NCBI RefSeq assembly: GCF_023700745.1
Contig: NZ_JAMPYG010000002.1
Coordinates: forward strand, 248,001-312,000
DNA: 64,000 nucleotides
Source of the DNA: Rhodoferax sp.
GTDB taxonomy: Bacteria > Pseudomonadota > Gammaproteobacteria > Burkholderiales > Burkholderiaceae_C
Direction: 5' to 3'
The notes under the pieces: generated by a model
What the model saw: the letters and a program-made list of their open reading frames with translations, nothing else
What the model was told of the DNA's origin: nothing
Database searches by the model: none
Position numbers and translations under genes: made by a program
Part shown: one piece after another, positions 39,495 to 48,194 of the stretch
Layout: the number at the start of each line of letters is the position of its first letter
Numbering within the stretch: the stretch's first letter is position 1

Positions 39495-40000
39495 CGTGGG
39501 GCGGTGGTTTGAATAGCGTCGATGCCAGCGGGGTCTTTACCCAGCAGGAGCTGGCCCAGGTTCCAGAGATTGCGGGCGATCACGGCCACCGAAAAGATGA
39601 TGTAGATCGAAAACAGAACGTCAAAGCGGGTGTTCAGGTAGGAACTTTTTTCCACCTTCATGAAGCTGACGTAATCGTACGCTGCAGGCAGCGACATACC
39701 GAACAGGACAACAATACTGGCGGAGCCGACGATGCCCATCACGATCCGCGCTCGCCTGCCGGCGTGTGCTGACAGGAAGTCGATCCGGATCTCCTCTTCG
39801 TCCTTGAGCACAAAGGCCGCCCCCCAGAGCACCAACCAGAGCCAGGCGACCACAGACAGTTCAGCCGTCCAGCCCACGGGCCAGTTGAAGAGGTAGCGCA
39901 GCGCGATCTGGACAATGAAGGCGACGAAGATGATGGCGAGCAAGCCGGCGGCAACCACCTCGGCAAACCTGTGCAGGGAGGACAGGAGGGTTTTGAGCAT
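39491..40000 (-). CDS. dctQ: TRAP transporter small permease DctQ
   Basis: Four-helix partner of DctM, 169 aa from the ATG at 40000 (MLKTLLSSLHRFAEVV). Helix 2 ends with LRYLFNWPVGWTAELSVVAW and the loop KDEEEIRIDFLSAH, both typical of DctQ. A longer frame to 40129 lacks family similarity at its start. Overlaps dctM by 4 bp. Confidence 0.92.
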   Translation of the reverse strand: MLKTLLSSLHRFAEVVAAGLLAIIFVAFIVQIALRYLFNWPVGWTAELSVVAWLWLVLWGAAFVLKDEEEIRIDFLSAHAGRRARIVMGIVGSASIVVLFGMSLPAAYDYVSFMKVEKSSYLNTRFDVLFSIYIIFSVAVIARNLWNLGQLLLGKDPAGIDAIQTTAPR

Positions 40001-40086
40001 CAGACGCAGGAGCCCCAGTAAATAGCTATGGGTTGGTACGAAAAACTGCTGCGCCGGGCTTGGGGTCACCGACGCAGCGGCCCGGC

Positions 40087-41076
40087 TTATTTCATGGCAT
40101 TGATCTTGTCGAGCATGCCGGCCGGCCATTGCTTGGCTTCGTCCGATGCCATATAAACCTTCTGGGCGTAATCCCGGAACGCATTGGTATTGGGCGCATA
40201 AACGTCAAGCCCCTGGCGGCGGAAGCCCTCGGCCAGCTCCGCTTCGCGCTTGAGGTGCTCGGCCGTGCTCCAGGCGATGGCCTTGTCGGCGGCGGCCTGA
40301 AAGGCCTTTTGTGTGGCCGGCGACATGCTGTTCCAGGTTTTCATGTTGACGACGAGCAGGTCGTAGCCCACCAGGTGGGAGGTCAGCACAATCTGTGACA
40401 TCACCTCGTAGAACTTCATGTTCTGCACGTTGGGCAAAGGATTGTCCTGGCCGTCGATGGCGCCGGTCTGCAGGCCGGTGTAGGTTTCAGCGTAGGCCAT
40501 GGGGGTCGGATTTGCACCGATCGAGCGCCCCAGCAGTTGCCAGGAATCGCCGGGCGGCATGCGCAGCTTGACGCCAGCCAGGTCAGCAGGCACGTTGATC
40601 TTTTTCTTGGTCTTGAGGCCGACCTGGCGGGTGCCGAAGAAAGTCGGACCCAGGATTTTTACTTTCAGCTGTTCAGCCACCATGTTCTTCATCTGCGCAC
40701 CCAGGTCGCTCGCGAAGAAATTGGTCAGGTGGTTGGCATCACGGAACAGGTAAGCGGACGTGAGCAGCGACCAGGCCGGGATCTGTTTGGAAATATCCTG
40801 CGGCCCGACGTTGCCCATCTCAAGGTTGTCCCTCTGCAGCGCAACGAGTTCCGTACCCTGCTTGAACATGGTCGAGTTGAGGAACATATCGATCTTGAAA
40901 GATGACTCAAGCTCTTTGGCGAACATCTTCATCATGTCGGCACGGATGTCCTTGTCCGAAAACACGGCGGCAAAGCGCAGGGTGGGTTGCGCCTGTGCCC
41001 AGGCCGGCATCACAGCGGCAGCAGCGAGTGAGGCGCCAGCACACAGGGCAGAACGGCGATTGACGTGGAAGTTCAT
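40087..41076 (-). CDS. dctP: TRAP transporter solute-binding protein DctP
   Basis: Periplasmic substrate receptor, 329 aa from the ATG at 41076, preceded by AAGGAGA. Signal peptide through MPAWAQAQ. The conserved Arg that binds the substrate carboxylate is in GVKLRMPPGDSWQ, followed by the family segment TGLQTGAIDGQDNPLPN. First gene of the transporter; 120 bp upstream is free of genes and should hold the promoter. The ligand is probably an organic acid released or converted by neighbouring enzymes (inference). Confidence 0.94.
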   Translation of the reverse strand: MNFHVNRRSALCAGASLAAAAVMPAWAQAQPTLRFAAVFSDKDIRADMMKMFAKELESSFKIDMFLNSTMFKQGTELVALQRDNLEMGNVGPQDISKQIPAWSLLTSAYLFRDANHLTNFFASDLGAQMKNMVAEQLKVKILGPTFFGTRQVGLKTKKKINVPADLAGVKLRMPPGDSWQLLGRSIGANPTPMAYAETYTGLQTGAIDGQDNPLPNVQNMKFYEVMSQIVLTSHLVGYDLLVVNMKTWNSMSPATQKAFQAAADKAIAWSTAEHLKREAELAEGFRRQGLDVYAPNTNAFRDYAQKVYMASDEAKQWPAGMLDKINAMK

Positions 41077-41197
41077 GGTGATGGTCTCCTTCTTCTGGGT
41101 GGTTGAAAAACGCTTGAAAGCCTGAAAACAGTATCGATTTAAATTGTTGTAAGCACAAGTGGCATTTTTATCATGGAGCATTAGTCCCTGTTTACCG

Positions 41198-41662
41198 TTA
41201 GCCATTGTCTTCATCGGCCCCTTCCAGACTCAGGCGCTGCGGTACTTGCCGGCCGCAACGCCGCACACAAACAAGAAGGTCTAACTCATGCGCGCCTTTT
41301 GTTATTTGCTTCAAGTCTCGGGCGTACTCGACACCACTCAAGGGGCCGGGTGTACTCACGGAGCATTCGATCCGGTCCCTGAGCCGATTCGACTCATCAA
41401 AGCGATAAACACAGCCCTCCAGCGATCGAAAGAGCCGGCCCTTGCGAACCTGTTGAACCGTCACTTTGATCGTATGCATCGATTCAGTCTGGCCAAGGAA
41501 CACCCCACCGTGCAGATAAACCTTGAACTCGTTATGGTCACGACTGGAGCCGAGGTAATGTGGCGTATCGAACTCGCCGAATGCACTGCCACTGACCACC
41601 ACCGAGGCCAGGGTGATCGATTTGGCAATGCTCCAGGAGCCCTTCAAACGAAACTCTTTCAC
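41198..41662 (-). CDS. Hypothetical exported protein
   Basis: About 154 aa from a GTG at 41662; a longer ATG start at 41734 would overlap the end of the upstream metallohydrolase gene. The N-terminus (SIAKSITLASVVVSGSAFGE) looks like a signal peptide, followed by FDTPHYLGSSRDHNEFKVYL and several Cys (CVYRF, RIECSV, LVCVRRC). I do not recognise it. It sits 7 bp after the metallohydrolase gene on the same strand, so co-expression is likely. An antisense frame of 133 codons exists, but the minus frame has the better protein character. Confidence 0.55.
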   Translation of the reverse strand: MKEFRLKGSWSIAKSITLASVVVSGSAFGEFDTPHYLGSSRDHNEFKVYLHGGVFLGQTESMHTIKVTVQQVRKGRLFRSLEGCVYRFDESNRLRDRIECSVSTPGPLSGVEYARDLKQITKGAHELDLLVCVRRCGRQVPQRLSLEGADEDNG

Positions 41663-41669
41663 TTTGGGC

Positions 41670-43904
41670 TTAGGCCTGCGCAACTGTGAGCTTGTAACTG
41701 CTGGCTGAACTACCATCCGGCGACACGACATCAATCGTGATCACGGTACCGGCCGCAACAGCCACGGAGGTGCCCGAGCCCTGAGACACCGCTGTCCCAT
41801 TGACCTTCATGGAGCTGATATTGTTCGACATGGCGGTTGGCTTGATCAGGATACTGTTCGTCCCGATTGGGACGTTGATGGTGTATGCATAAGTCCATGG
41901 ATCGAACTTATTTGATAGCTTGTTGGCGACGCCATTGGCTGGCGCCGCCCAATACACATCAACGCCAACCAGAGTTCCGCCTGCGATCTCAATGTTGCTC
42001 AGGACCGAATACTTCTTGTATCCATCGGCCGTGTTGTAGTCTATGGTCGCGCCGCATGGAAAGTTGGTGGTAGGAGTTGTGAAATAGTCGACCGGTTTAT
42101 CCAGACCGCTTCCCAGTGAATTACCAACAGCCATCCAGTTCTTATCCCGCCACATGTCACCAACCATGCTCATGCGCGAGTTCCTGGTGGTCGGGCTGGT
42201 CGGGTTGCCCAAGCGGCCGCCGCGGATCGACGGTGCACTTGCAGCATCACCACGATCGATGAGCTGCTGGAAGCATTTGACGAAGTTATTAACCCCCTCC
42301 ATGCCCACAGGCACTTCCTGGTGTGCGTTGGTCAACTCGGTGATCTGGCCGCTCACACTGCGCTTCATGTAATTCGCGATCAATTGTTGGGTCAGGGAAA
42401 GAAACAGGTCAACTTTGACACCGTTGTATTGGGTGGTGTCCGCCGTGTACGCTCGGTTACAGCCGAAATTATCAGATCCGAACACCCAACCCGTCTGATT
42501 GACGATGGCAGTCACGAGTCCGTTTGTATGACCGGGTTGAATGAATGCCGTGACTTGAACGTTGCCCAAGTCGAACTGGAATCCGTCATCGATCGCCACG
42601 GCCAACGCACCGGCCGACTGGAAATCTGCACGGGACGATGCGGAGATGGCAGCTTTCTCGATGGCCGAAGCATACAACTTGATGCCCGCCGAGGTGAAGT
42701 TGTAGATTTGTTCTGCGTGGTCCGGATGGTTGTGACCGACGACGATGTCGTATGGCTTGGTCGCGATCGTGTCAATGAAAGTCTTCAGGTTGGCCTTCTG
42801 ATAGCCGTATTCACCTGCGTCGAAGACGAGGCCACGTGCGCTCCCCTCGATGTAAAAGACGAAGGCCTGAAAATATTCCGCCGGGTTGTTGATCTTCCAA
42901 ACCGTAGGCGACGTATCGGTGGCGGCATGAACCAGCTTCGCCTGGAAAGCACCTGTTCGAGGTCGAACAATGTTCCATGTGAAGGTCTGGACGGCGCTGG
43001 TCACTAGCCCGCTTTTCTTCGCAACAGTCTTCAATCGGTAGAGACGGAAGTCAGTGGTAGAGGTGAGCGGATTGACAAACTGGAGCACACCGTGATCCTC
43101 GAAGTTGTATTCGATACCGGAGGTCACTGGATCGGCGGGCTCGGTCCCATCAAAGGTGTACGTGTAATAAATCTTGGCGCCTGGCGTTGGTGTGGTGATC
43201 GTGACGTACCGACGGGGAGCTGTCGTGCCTGATTTACACATCACCTGAGGCGGCGCGACCAACTGACTGGTGATATTGTCAAAGATGGCCTTGGCTTCAC
43301 CTGCCGTCAGCGCTGCAGCGGGGGCGAACTGTGTGGCACTGCTGCCCTTCATGTAACCAGCAGCAACCAACGCGTTGACGTTGGCCCTGCGGCTTGTGGT
43401 GACTTCCCCTACGTCAGTGAACGACGACAGCGCATTCGTGCTGGATGCAGGAATCTTGAACGCCTTGGCATAGATTTCTGCCGCTTCCTCGCGCGTCACC
43501 TGTTGCTCAGGATAGAAGTAACCGAGCACATTGCTGACGATGGACTCTTCAAGTGCCGTTTCAATTTCCTTTGCATTGGGGGTGACACCAAACTTCACGT
43601 CGACAAAGGTGGGCTGCGGCAGTTTGTACGGGTCGTTGTACTCCGACGAATGCACCCAGTCGAAATATTTTGAGATGGATGCAACGAAGCTAGCACGTGT
43701 CATGGTCGCTGCATCTGGATTTGGTTGGGGCACATCGTCTCCACCGCCGCAACCTGTAACAACCGTAGCGGTGGCTGCCGAGGCCATCAAAGCGGGAAGG
43801 CCCAGCATTTGGCCAAATAGTCTGCGTGACAACTTTTCCTGCTGGATCTCGGTATCTTTTAAAAGCGTCGTAGCGGCGCTGGCAGTCATCGTTTTATCGG
43901 TCAT
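41670..43904 (-). CDS. Exported multi-domain metallo-beta-lactamase-fold hydrolase
   Basis: 744 aa. N-terminus: twin-arginine motif SRRLFGQ at 26-31 and a lipobox VTGC (Cys52), so a Tat-exported lipoprotein. Residues about 70-212 resemble two S-layer homology repeats (FTDVGEVTTSRRANVNALVA). About 231-312 is a chitobiase C-terminal-type beta-sandwich (TPTPGAKIYYTYTFDGTEP). The MBL domain (about 340-545) has HNHPDH at 391-396, PGHT (His459), GSDN (Asp478) and NAHQE (His528), a full two-metal set. The last 70 residues look like a cadherin-like beta-sandwich. Substrate unknown. Divergent from the tetR gene. Confidence 0.88.
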   Translation of the reverse strand: MTDKTMTASAATTLLKDTEIQQEKLSRRLFGQMLGLPALMASAATATVVTGCGGGDDVPQPNPDAATMTRASFVASISKYFDWVHSSEYNDPYKLPQPTFVDVKFGVTPNAKEIETALEESIVSNVLGYFYPEQQVTREEAAEIYAKAFKIPASSTNALSSFTDVGEVTTSRRANVNALVAAGYMKGSSATQFAPAAALTAGEAKAIFDNITSQLVAPPQVMCKSGTTAPRRYVTITTPTPGAKIYYTYTFDGTEPADPVTSGIEYNFEDHGVLQFVNPLTSTTDFRLYRLKTVAKKSGLVTSAVQTFTWNIVRPRTGAFQAKLVHAATDTSPTVWKINNPAEYFQAFVFYIEGSARGLVFDAGEYGYQKANLKTFIDTIATKPYDIVVGHNHPDHAEQIYNFTSAGIKLYASAIEKAAISASSRADFQSAGALAVAIDDGFQFDLGNVQVTAFIQPGHTNGLVTAIVNQTGWVFGSDNFGCNRAYTADTTQYNGVKVDLFLSLTQQLIANYMKRSVSGQITELTNAHQEVPVGMEGVNNFVKCFQQLIDRGDAASAPSIRGGRLGNPTSPTTRNSRMSMVGDMWRDKNWMAVGNSLGSGLDKPVDYFTTPTTNFPCGATIDYNTADGYKKYSVLSNIEIAGGTLVGVDVYWAAPANGVANKLSNKFDPWTYAYTINVPIGTNSILIKPTAMSNNISSMKVNGTAVSQGSGTSVAVAAGTVITIDVVSPDGSSASSYKLTVAQA

Positions 43905-44008
43905 GGTCGGTGCTCCTGGTTTGCGTTATAAAAATCGTCGAAGTGCTTGCAATGCAGTCAGTGATTTACCATTGGATTTAGTGTACGAACTAGTGAGTGA
44001 GAAAAATC

Positions 44009-44023
44009 TAGGGTTAAACCCTA
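44009..44023. promoter_or_regulatory. Palindromic operator candidate for the TetR regulator
   Basis: TAGGGTT-A-AACCCTA is a perfect 7-bp inverted repeat with a 1-bp centre in the 211-bp gap between the divergent metallohydrolase and tetR genes. Size and symmetry suit a TetR dimer. A second palindrome, ACTAGT, lies about 20 bp to the left. Confidence 0.6.
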
Positions 44024-44115
44024 ATGACGAAATGAGATCAAGAGACACGTGGTGTGGGGGTAAGCAACTCAACACCAGCAGTAGCTCTTTCCTGGGGATA
44101 ATCAGACTGATCAGA

Positions 44116-44832
44116 ATGACTTCATCGCCCATGAGTAAATCCGTTACCGCGCAAGCCAGCCATCAGACTTTGCATCAAAGTACGGAGAGCGCCGCCAAGG
44201 GGGGTGTGGCATCCGGCAATGTCCGTGATTCCGCCAAAACGCTGCAGAACATTCTGGAAGTTGCTGCCCGTGAATTTGAGAGCAAGGGTTACAACGGTGC
44301 GCGCATCGACGCCATTGCTGAAGCCACACGCACCAGCAAGCGGATGATTTATTACCACTTCGAAGGCAAAGAGGGGCTGTATATCGCCGTTCTGGAAGCT
44401 GCCTATCGCCGGATCCGCGAACTTGAGCCTTCACTCCATCTGGAAGACCTGGACCCCGTCAATGCACTTCGGGAGTTGACCGGGTTCACCTACGACTACC
44501 ATCTGCAAAACCCCGGATTTGTAAGATTGGTCATGACAGAAAACATCCACAATGGCGCTTTCCTGGCACGCTCCAAAGTGATTCAGACCGTCAACAACCC
44601 GGCCATTGAAATGATTGCCAGAGTCTATGAACAGGGCGTCGCGTCGGGCGTTTTCCGCGCGGGACTCAGGCCGATCGACCTGCATTTCCTGATCAGCGCA
44701 CAGTCGTTTTACAACGTGTCCAATCGAAGAACCTTTGCTTTGATATTCAAGCAGGACTTCGAATCACCCGAAGCCATCGCTTTGCGACGCGCCAACATCA
44801 TTGAGAGCGTGATACGGATGGTGCTGAAGTGA
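44116..44832 (+). CDS. TetR/AcrR family transcriptional regulator
   Basis: 238 aa from the ATG at 44116, with an equally possible ATG at 44131. An unusually long N-terminal arm of about 45 residues precedes the HTH domain: ILEVAAREFESKGYNGARID and TSKRMIYYHFEGKEGLYIAV. The ligand domain (VRLVMTENIHNGAFLARSKV and SAQSFYNVSNRRTFALIF) resembles the RutR-like C-terminal class. It probably represses the divergent hydrolase gene and perhaps the TRAP genes. Cognate ligand unknown. Confidence 0.9.
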   Translation: MTSSPMSKSVTAQASHQTLHQSTESAAKGGVASGNVRDSAKTLQNILEVAAREFESKGYNGARIDAIAEATRTSKRMIYYHFEGKEGLYIAVLEAAYRRIRELEPSLHLEDLDPVNALRELTGFTYDYHLQNPGFVRLVMTENIHNGAFLARSKVIQTVNNPAIEMIARVYEQGVASGVFRAGLRPIDLHFLISAQSFYNVSNRRTFALIFKQDFESPEAIALRRANIIESVIRMVLK

Positions 44833-44904
44833 GTTGAGCCCAGGATACCGGCCATCGGTGCCCGGATCGGACATGCATGGCTGGATGACTTGCACCGTGG
44901 CTCT

Positions 44905-45678
44905 TTATTTAGCTTCCGACGATGGAAGGTAGCCTTCGCTCCAGGCGGCAATCACATTGGCGGCATACACCGCGTCTTCTTTGCGCATCAACAGATGGTC
45001 CGCATCATTGAGTGAAATAAAACTCTTGGGATGCTTGGCGGCCTTGAAGATGTGCATGGCATTGTCGATGCTCACGGTGGCATCCAGTGGTGCGTGCATC
45101 ACCAAAAGCGCGCGCCTGAGTTTGCCGATTTTGTCAGTCAATGTGTGCTCTCGGGCGTCCAGCAAAAACTGGCGTTTGATCTTGAAAGGCCGTCCGGCAA
45201 GTTGCACATCCGCTTCGCCACTCTCCTCGATCTCGGACAGCTGGTCACCAAACAGTGCCCTGACGTGCGAAGGATCACTGGGCGCACCCAGGGTTGCAAC
45301 GGCCAGGACTTCGGGAATACGGGAAGCGGCAGCCAGCACGGCGGCCCCACCCAAACTGTGACCAATCAAAATCTTTGGGGCCTGATAAGCCTCGCGCAGA
45401 TGGTCGGCAGCCGCCACCAGGTCGTCCAGGTTGGAAGAAAAATTGGTGTTGGCAAATTCGCCTTCGCTGTTGCCCAGTCCGGTAAAGTCAAAGCGGAGCA
45501 CCGCAATGCCGTGTTCTGTCAAAGCTTGTGAAATTCGCCGGGCCGCAAAAATGTCTTTGCCGCAGGTGAAGCAGTGTGCAAACAGGGCAAATGCGCGGAC
45601 CTCGCCATCGGGCATGTCGAGTCGGGCGGCCAGCTTCTGTTGGTCGACGCCCAGGAAGTCCGTGCGCAACGCTTTCAT
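44905..45678 (-). CDS. Alpha/beta hydrolase
   Basis: 257 aa from the ATG at 45678 ([20 protein letters not shown]), which overlaps the OsmC stop as ATGA. Nucleophile elbow GHSLGGAAV with Ser; the oxyanion region is [15 protein letters not shown]; late Asp in [13 protein letters not shown] and His in LNDADHLLM complete a triad. In many bacteria this hydrolase is fused to an OsmC domain; here the two are separate, translationally coupled genes. Probable peroxide or thiol-stress role, substrate unknown. Confidence 0.88.
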   Translation of the reverse strand: MKALRTDFLGVDQQKLAARLDMPDGEVRAFALFAHCFTCGKDIFAARRISQALTEHGIAVLRFDFTGLGNSEGEFANTNFSSNLDDLVAAADHLREAYQAPKILIGHSLGGAAVLAAASRIPEVLAVATLGAPSDPSHVRALFGDQLSEIEESGEADVQLAGRPFKIKRQFLLDAREHTLTDKIGKLRRALLVMHAPLDATVSIDNAMHIFKAAKHPKSFISLNDADHLLMRKEDAVYAANVIAAWSEGYLPSSEAK

Positions 45679-46100
45679 GGATTGACCTGGTGGGCATCGG
45701 CATGGATCACCGTGGTGGTGATTTCGGTTGTGACCGTGGTCATGAGTTTGTGCACCGGGCACTTCTCGGCGACTGCGGACAGCTCCTGCATCTGAGCCTC
45801 GGTCAGATTGCCTTGGATGACCAACTTGGTATGAAGGCGATAAAGCCCCTGACGCTCCTGGCTGTTGTCATGGGTCACTTCGGTTACGACATCATCGACG
45901 GCCAGCCCCTTCTTGCGGGCATACCAAAGCAGCGTCAATGCCTTGCAGGCGCCAAGGGCGGCGTCATAGAGGTCATGCGGACTGGGACCAGCGTCATCGC
46001 CGCCTTCAGCCAGACTTGCGTCGGCAACCACATGATGGTCACGAACATACAGGTCCTGGGCGAATGTAGACCCTGCTTTACGGTTGAGTTTGATGGACAT
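45675..46100 (-). CDS. OsmC family protein
   Basis: Thiol-dependent peroxidase-type protein, 141 aa. The two reactive Cys are in [16 protein letters not shown] and [11 protein letters not shown]. It shows the family layout, starting with the N-terminal beta segment [18 protein letters not shown]. It precedes and overlaps the alpha/beta hydrolase gene, the usual partner. The 220-bp gap to the upstream chaC end holds nothing clear except the promoter this pair must have. Confidence 0.9.
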   Translation of the reverse strand: MSIKLNRKAGSTFAQDLYVRDHHVVADASLAEGGDDAGPSPHDLYDAALGACKALTLLWYARKKGLAVDDVVTEVTHDNSQERQGLYRLHTKLVIQGNLTEAQMQELSAVAEKCPVHKLMTTVTTEITTTVIHADAHQVNP

Positions 46101-46320
46101 TGGAGATTCCTATGGGGATTTCAAGCCTTGGCCAATGGAGAATTTGAATTGAGTGACGTAGCAAATTCAATCGCAATGAAACGCGGCGCAGCAATGTGTC
46201 TGCCACCCGTCCTGCCGCCATGCCTCAAGTGGGTATCTTGTCATTGCGGACTTCGCCTTTGCGCGGGTAAGGGAATCACGAGGCACGCTTTTGACCAAGG
46301 CCACGCAGATCGACACCAGA

Positions 46321-47130
46321 TCAGGCTCGGTCAACACGATATCGTCCGGTGGAGTCTTTGAGGTCTGCTGGCAGCCCAGGGTGGTGGCATTTCAAGGGGG
46401 TGGCGAAGTTGCGAACATGCGCAAGCAACTGCGTGACATATTGATCGTCGATAGCCAGACACGCCAATTGCGTCGCCAGTTGTTCGAGGTATTCCTGATT
46501 ACTCCCGATGAAACCCGACGCCCTCGCGATCACCGCAGCCGTTTCGTCAAGCGCCTGCGCGCCAACATAGTTGATACTGGAACGATTGGAAGTAAAAGCC
46601 AATGCAGTGATGTTGCCCTGGGGTGTGGCCATCGGCAGCATGGCCGGGACGTAACTGCCCTGGATCATCTCGCGCCGCCAGAGAATGGCCAATTCGTCTT
46701 CGAGCTGGTCTGCCACGACCCGAAAGGCCAACCCGCTACAACAGCCAGCTTGATTTTCCAGCGACAGCACCAGCGCCGGGAACTCGACAGTGCCGCGGCC
46801 AAGATCGACTTTCAGCGAGAAGCAGCGTTGATGGCCGTCAAGCTTGGCCATGCGGACTTCTGCAAAGTGAAAGCCCGGATTCCACATCAGGGAGCCATAA
46901 GAAAACACCCATAAATCCTGCCTGGGTGCGATGCCGGCCAGAAAGGCATGCATCGACGCCTCCAGTTCCTGATTGGAAAGTCGCCAGTTGTTTGGGCGTC
47001 CCAGGCTGCGGGCACGCTGATCCCAGACCGCAAGAACTTCAGCTGTGGTGCGCAGCTCAGAATCGCAGGGCGCAGTCACCTTGCCCCGAAGATGGGGAAG
47101 GTGAGCAAAGGCGTCCGGCTTCATGTTCAT
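46321..47130 (-). CDS. chaC: ChaC-type gamma-glutamylcyclotransferase
   Basis: 269 aa. The GGCT fold is shown by VFSYGSLMWNPGFHFAE (substrate-binding YGSL loop), then HQRCFSLKVDLGRGT and the central Glu segment of the family. ChaC enzymes cleave glutathione to 5-oxoproline and Cys-Gly. The N-terminal roughly 70 residues are an extension before the catalytic domain, common in proteobacterial ChaC. Neighbours OsmC/hydrolase suggest thiol metabolism, but there is no operon link. Confidence 0.87.
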   Translation of the reverse strand: MNMKPDAFAHLPHLRGKVTAPCDSELRTTAEVLAVWDQRARSLGRPNNWRLSNQELEASMHAFLAGIAPRQDLWVFSYGSLMWNPGFHFAEVRMAKLDGHQRCFSLKVDLGRGTVEFPALVLSLENQAGCCSGLAFRVVADQLEDELAILWRREMIQGSYVPAMLPMATPQGNITALAFTSNRSSINYVGAQALDETAAVIARASGFIGSNQEYLEQLATQLACLAIDDQYVTQLLAHVRNFATPLKCHHPGLPADLKDSTGRYRVDRA

Positions 47131-47150
47131 GTCCTCGGGTCAAAACTCAA

Positions 47151-47234
47151 TTAGGCTTTGCGAGCGGGCAGGAAGAAGGCGACGAACAACAAACGTGCGG
47201 CCAAGGCCAAGCTGCTTTGAATTGATTTGGACAT
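47151..47234 (-). pseudogene. Tiny ORF resembling the start of a DoxX-family protein
   Basis: 27 codons, SQ-rich then hydrophobic: MSKSIQSSLALAARLLFVAF followed by FLPARKA and TAA. This resembles the first helix of DoxX-like membrane proteins, with the remainder missing. It could be a truncated gene or a small membrane peptide. Confidence 0.3.
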
Positions 47235-47291
47235 GATGGAATTCTCTGGAAGATTAAACAATTGAATGAAGTAGTTGACGGTTGTTGTGGC

Positions 47292-47627
47292 TTAACTGCC
47301 GTAATTCTGGTTGAGCGTGAATTCGCCCGAGCGTTGCGCGTGAACCAACTCCGACAGCACTTGTTCGCGAGTCTTCCCTTGGACAACGGCTTTGGCCGGG
47401 TACAGGTCGGGGCGCAGCTCGTTGAGTTTCTTGCCGGTGTCGCCACTTGCATAAATGTCGCCGGTACGCTGGGCTTCAACCAACTCGGCGCGAACCTGAT
47501 TGCGCGTCTTGCCAGAGGTGGTTGTTGTGGTGGCGGTGTTAAAGTCTGTCACCTTATATTCAGCGTTCGCATAGCCTGCGGCAAGGGTAGACAGGGTGAT
47601 GAGGATGGCAGCGTAAGAAGTTTTCAT
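47292..47627 (-). CDS. DUF4148 periplasmic protein
   Basis: 111 aa with a signal peptide (MKTSYAAILITLSTLAAGYA, cut near ANA). Two copies of the DUF4148 pattern: GKTRNQVRAELVEAQRTGDI and GKTREQVLSELVHAQRSGEF. The family is small, exported, frequent in Burkholderiales, and of unknown function. Upstream 47628-47903 shows no gene. Confidence 0.88.
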   Translation of the reverse strand: MKTSYAAILITLSTLAAGYANAEYKVTDFNTATTTTTSGKTRNQVRAELVEAQRTGDIYASGDTGKKLNELRPDLYPAKAVVQGKTREQVLSELVHAQRSGEFTLNQNYGS

Positions 47628-47903
47628 GGTTCAAATCCTTTAACAATTGATGCGTGAATCCGGTTGGCATGGGCCTTTCCCGGCAACATCGCGTGGCGTT
47701 TAAGTTGGCGTCGCGTCGATGGGATGAACTGTAAAGTTTCTAAATCAATAGATAAATAACCAATACGTCACTAAATAATTTCTGATTCAGCAATAATAAA
47801 GTGATTCAACCCACATGCAAAGTCCTGCTGCGACCAGAGATCGTCACTCACTGCGACGATTCAGAACCTATCTGTAAATAATGTTTATGTCGGGCTTGAC
47901 TTT

Positions 47904-48003
47904 TCACAGCGCCATGATTGATACGGCCACGTGGCTCAATGCCATGAAGCTGCGATCAAGCTTCTCGTATCGCACCAGCAGCTTGCGACATCGGTTGAGG
48001 CAA
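47904..48003 (-). mobile_element. Transposase C-terminal remnant (IS5-like)
   Basis: On the minus strand the frame reads NRCRKLLVRYEKLDRSFMAL then SHVAVSIMAL and a stop at 47904. This matches the end of IS5/IS427-group transposases, which have R-x-x-TRYEK-x-x-x-x-F-x-A-x-x-H. The rest of the element is gone; it joins directly to the tRNA-Leu terminator. No inverted repeats recognised. Confidence 0.65.
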
Positions 48004-48009
48004 CAAAAA

Positions 48010-48037
48010 ACCCGCAACGCTGGGGAAACGTGCGGGT
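48010..48037 (-). terminator. Rho-independent terminator after tRNA-Leu
   Basis: On the minus strand ACCCGCA pairs with TGCGGGT (48031-48037 with 48010-48016), followed by six T. It lies about 35 bp after the tRNA. Confidence 0.8.
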
Positions 48038-48072
48038 CTTGAGAGGATTTGATACTGTCTGAAACGACTAAT

Positions 48073-48157
48073 TGGTGCCCGGGGCCGGAATCGAACCGGC
48101 ACTCCTTTCGGAGGGGGATTTTGAGTCCCCTGCGTCTACCAATTTCACCACCCGGGC
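48073..48157 (-). tRNA. tRNA-Leu(CAA)
   Basis: 85-nt class II tRNA with encoded CCA. Acceptor stem GCCCGGG/CCCGGGC; D-loop GGTAGACGC; anticodon CAA in GGACTCAAAATCC; long variable arm CCTCCGAAAGGAG; T-arm GGTTCGATTCC. Reads leucine UUG codons. Confidence 0.96.
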
Positions 48158-48194
48158 GACGCTTTGAGGCCCGAATTATGGCACAGTGCAGGGT

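Noticed and set aside
41288..41689. Plus-strand frame of 133 codons opposite the hypothetical exported gene
   Set aside because: No ribosome site or family signal; the minus frame has a signal peptide-like start and follows its neighbour closely.
47628..48157. tRNA-Leu as an attachment site of an integrative element
   Set aside because: No second copy of the tRNA 3' end, no integrase gene and no block of foreign genes; only an IS scar.
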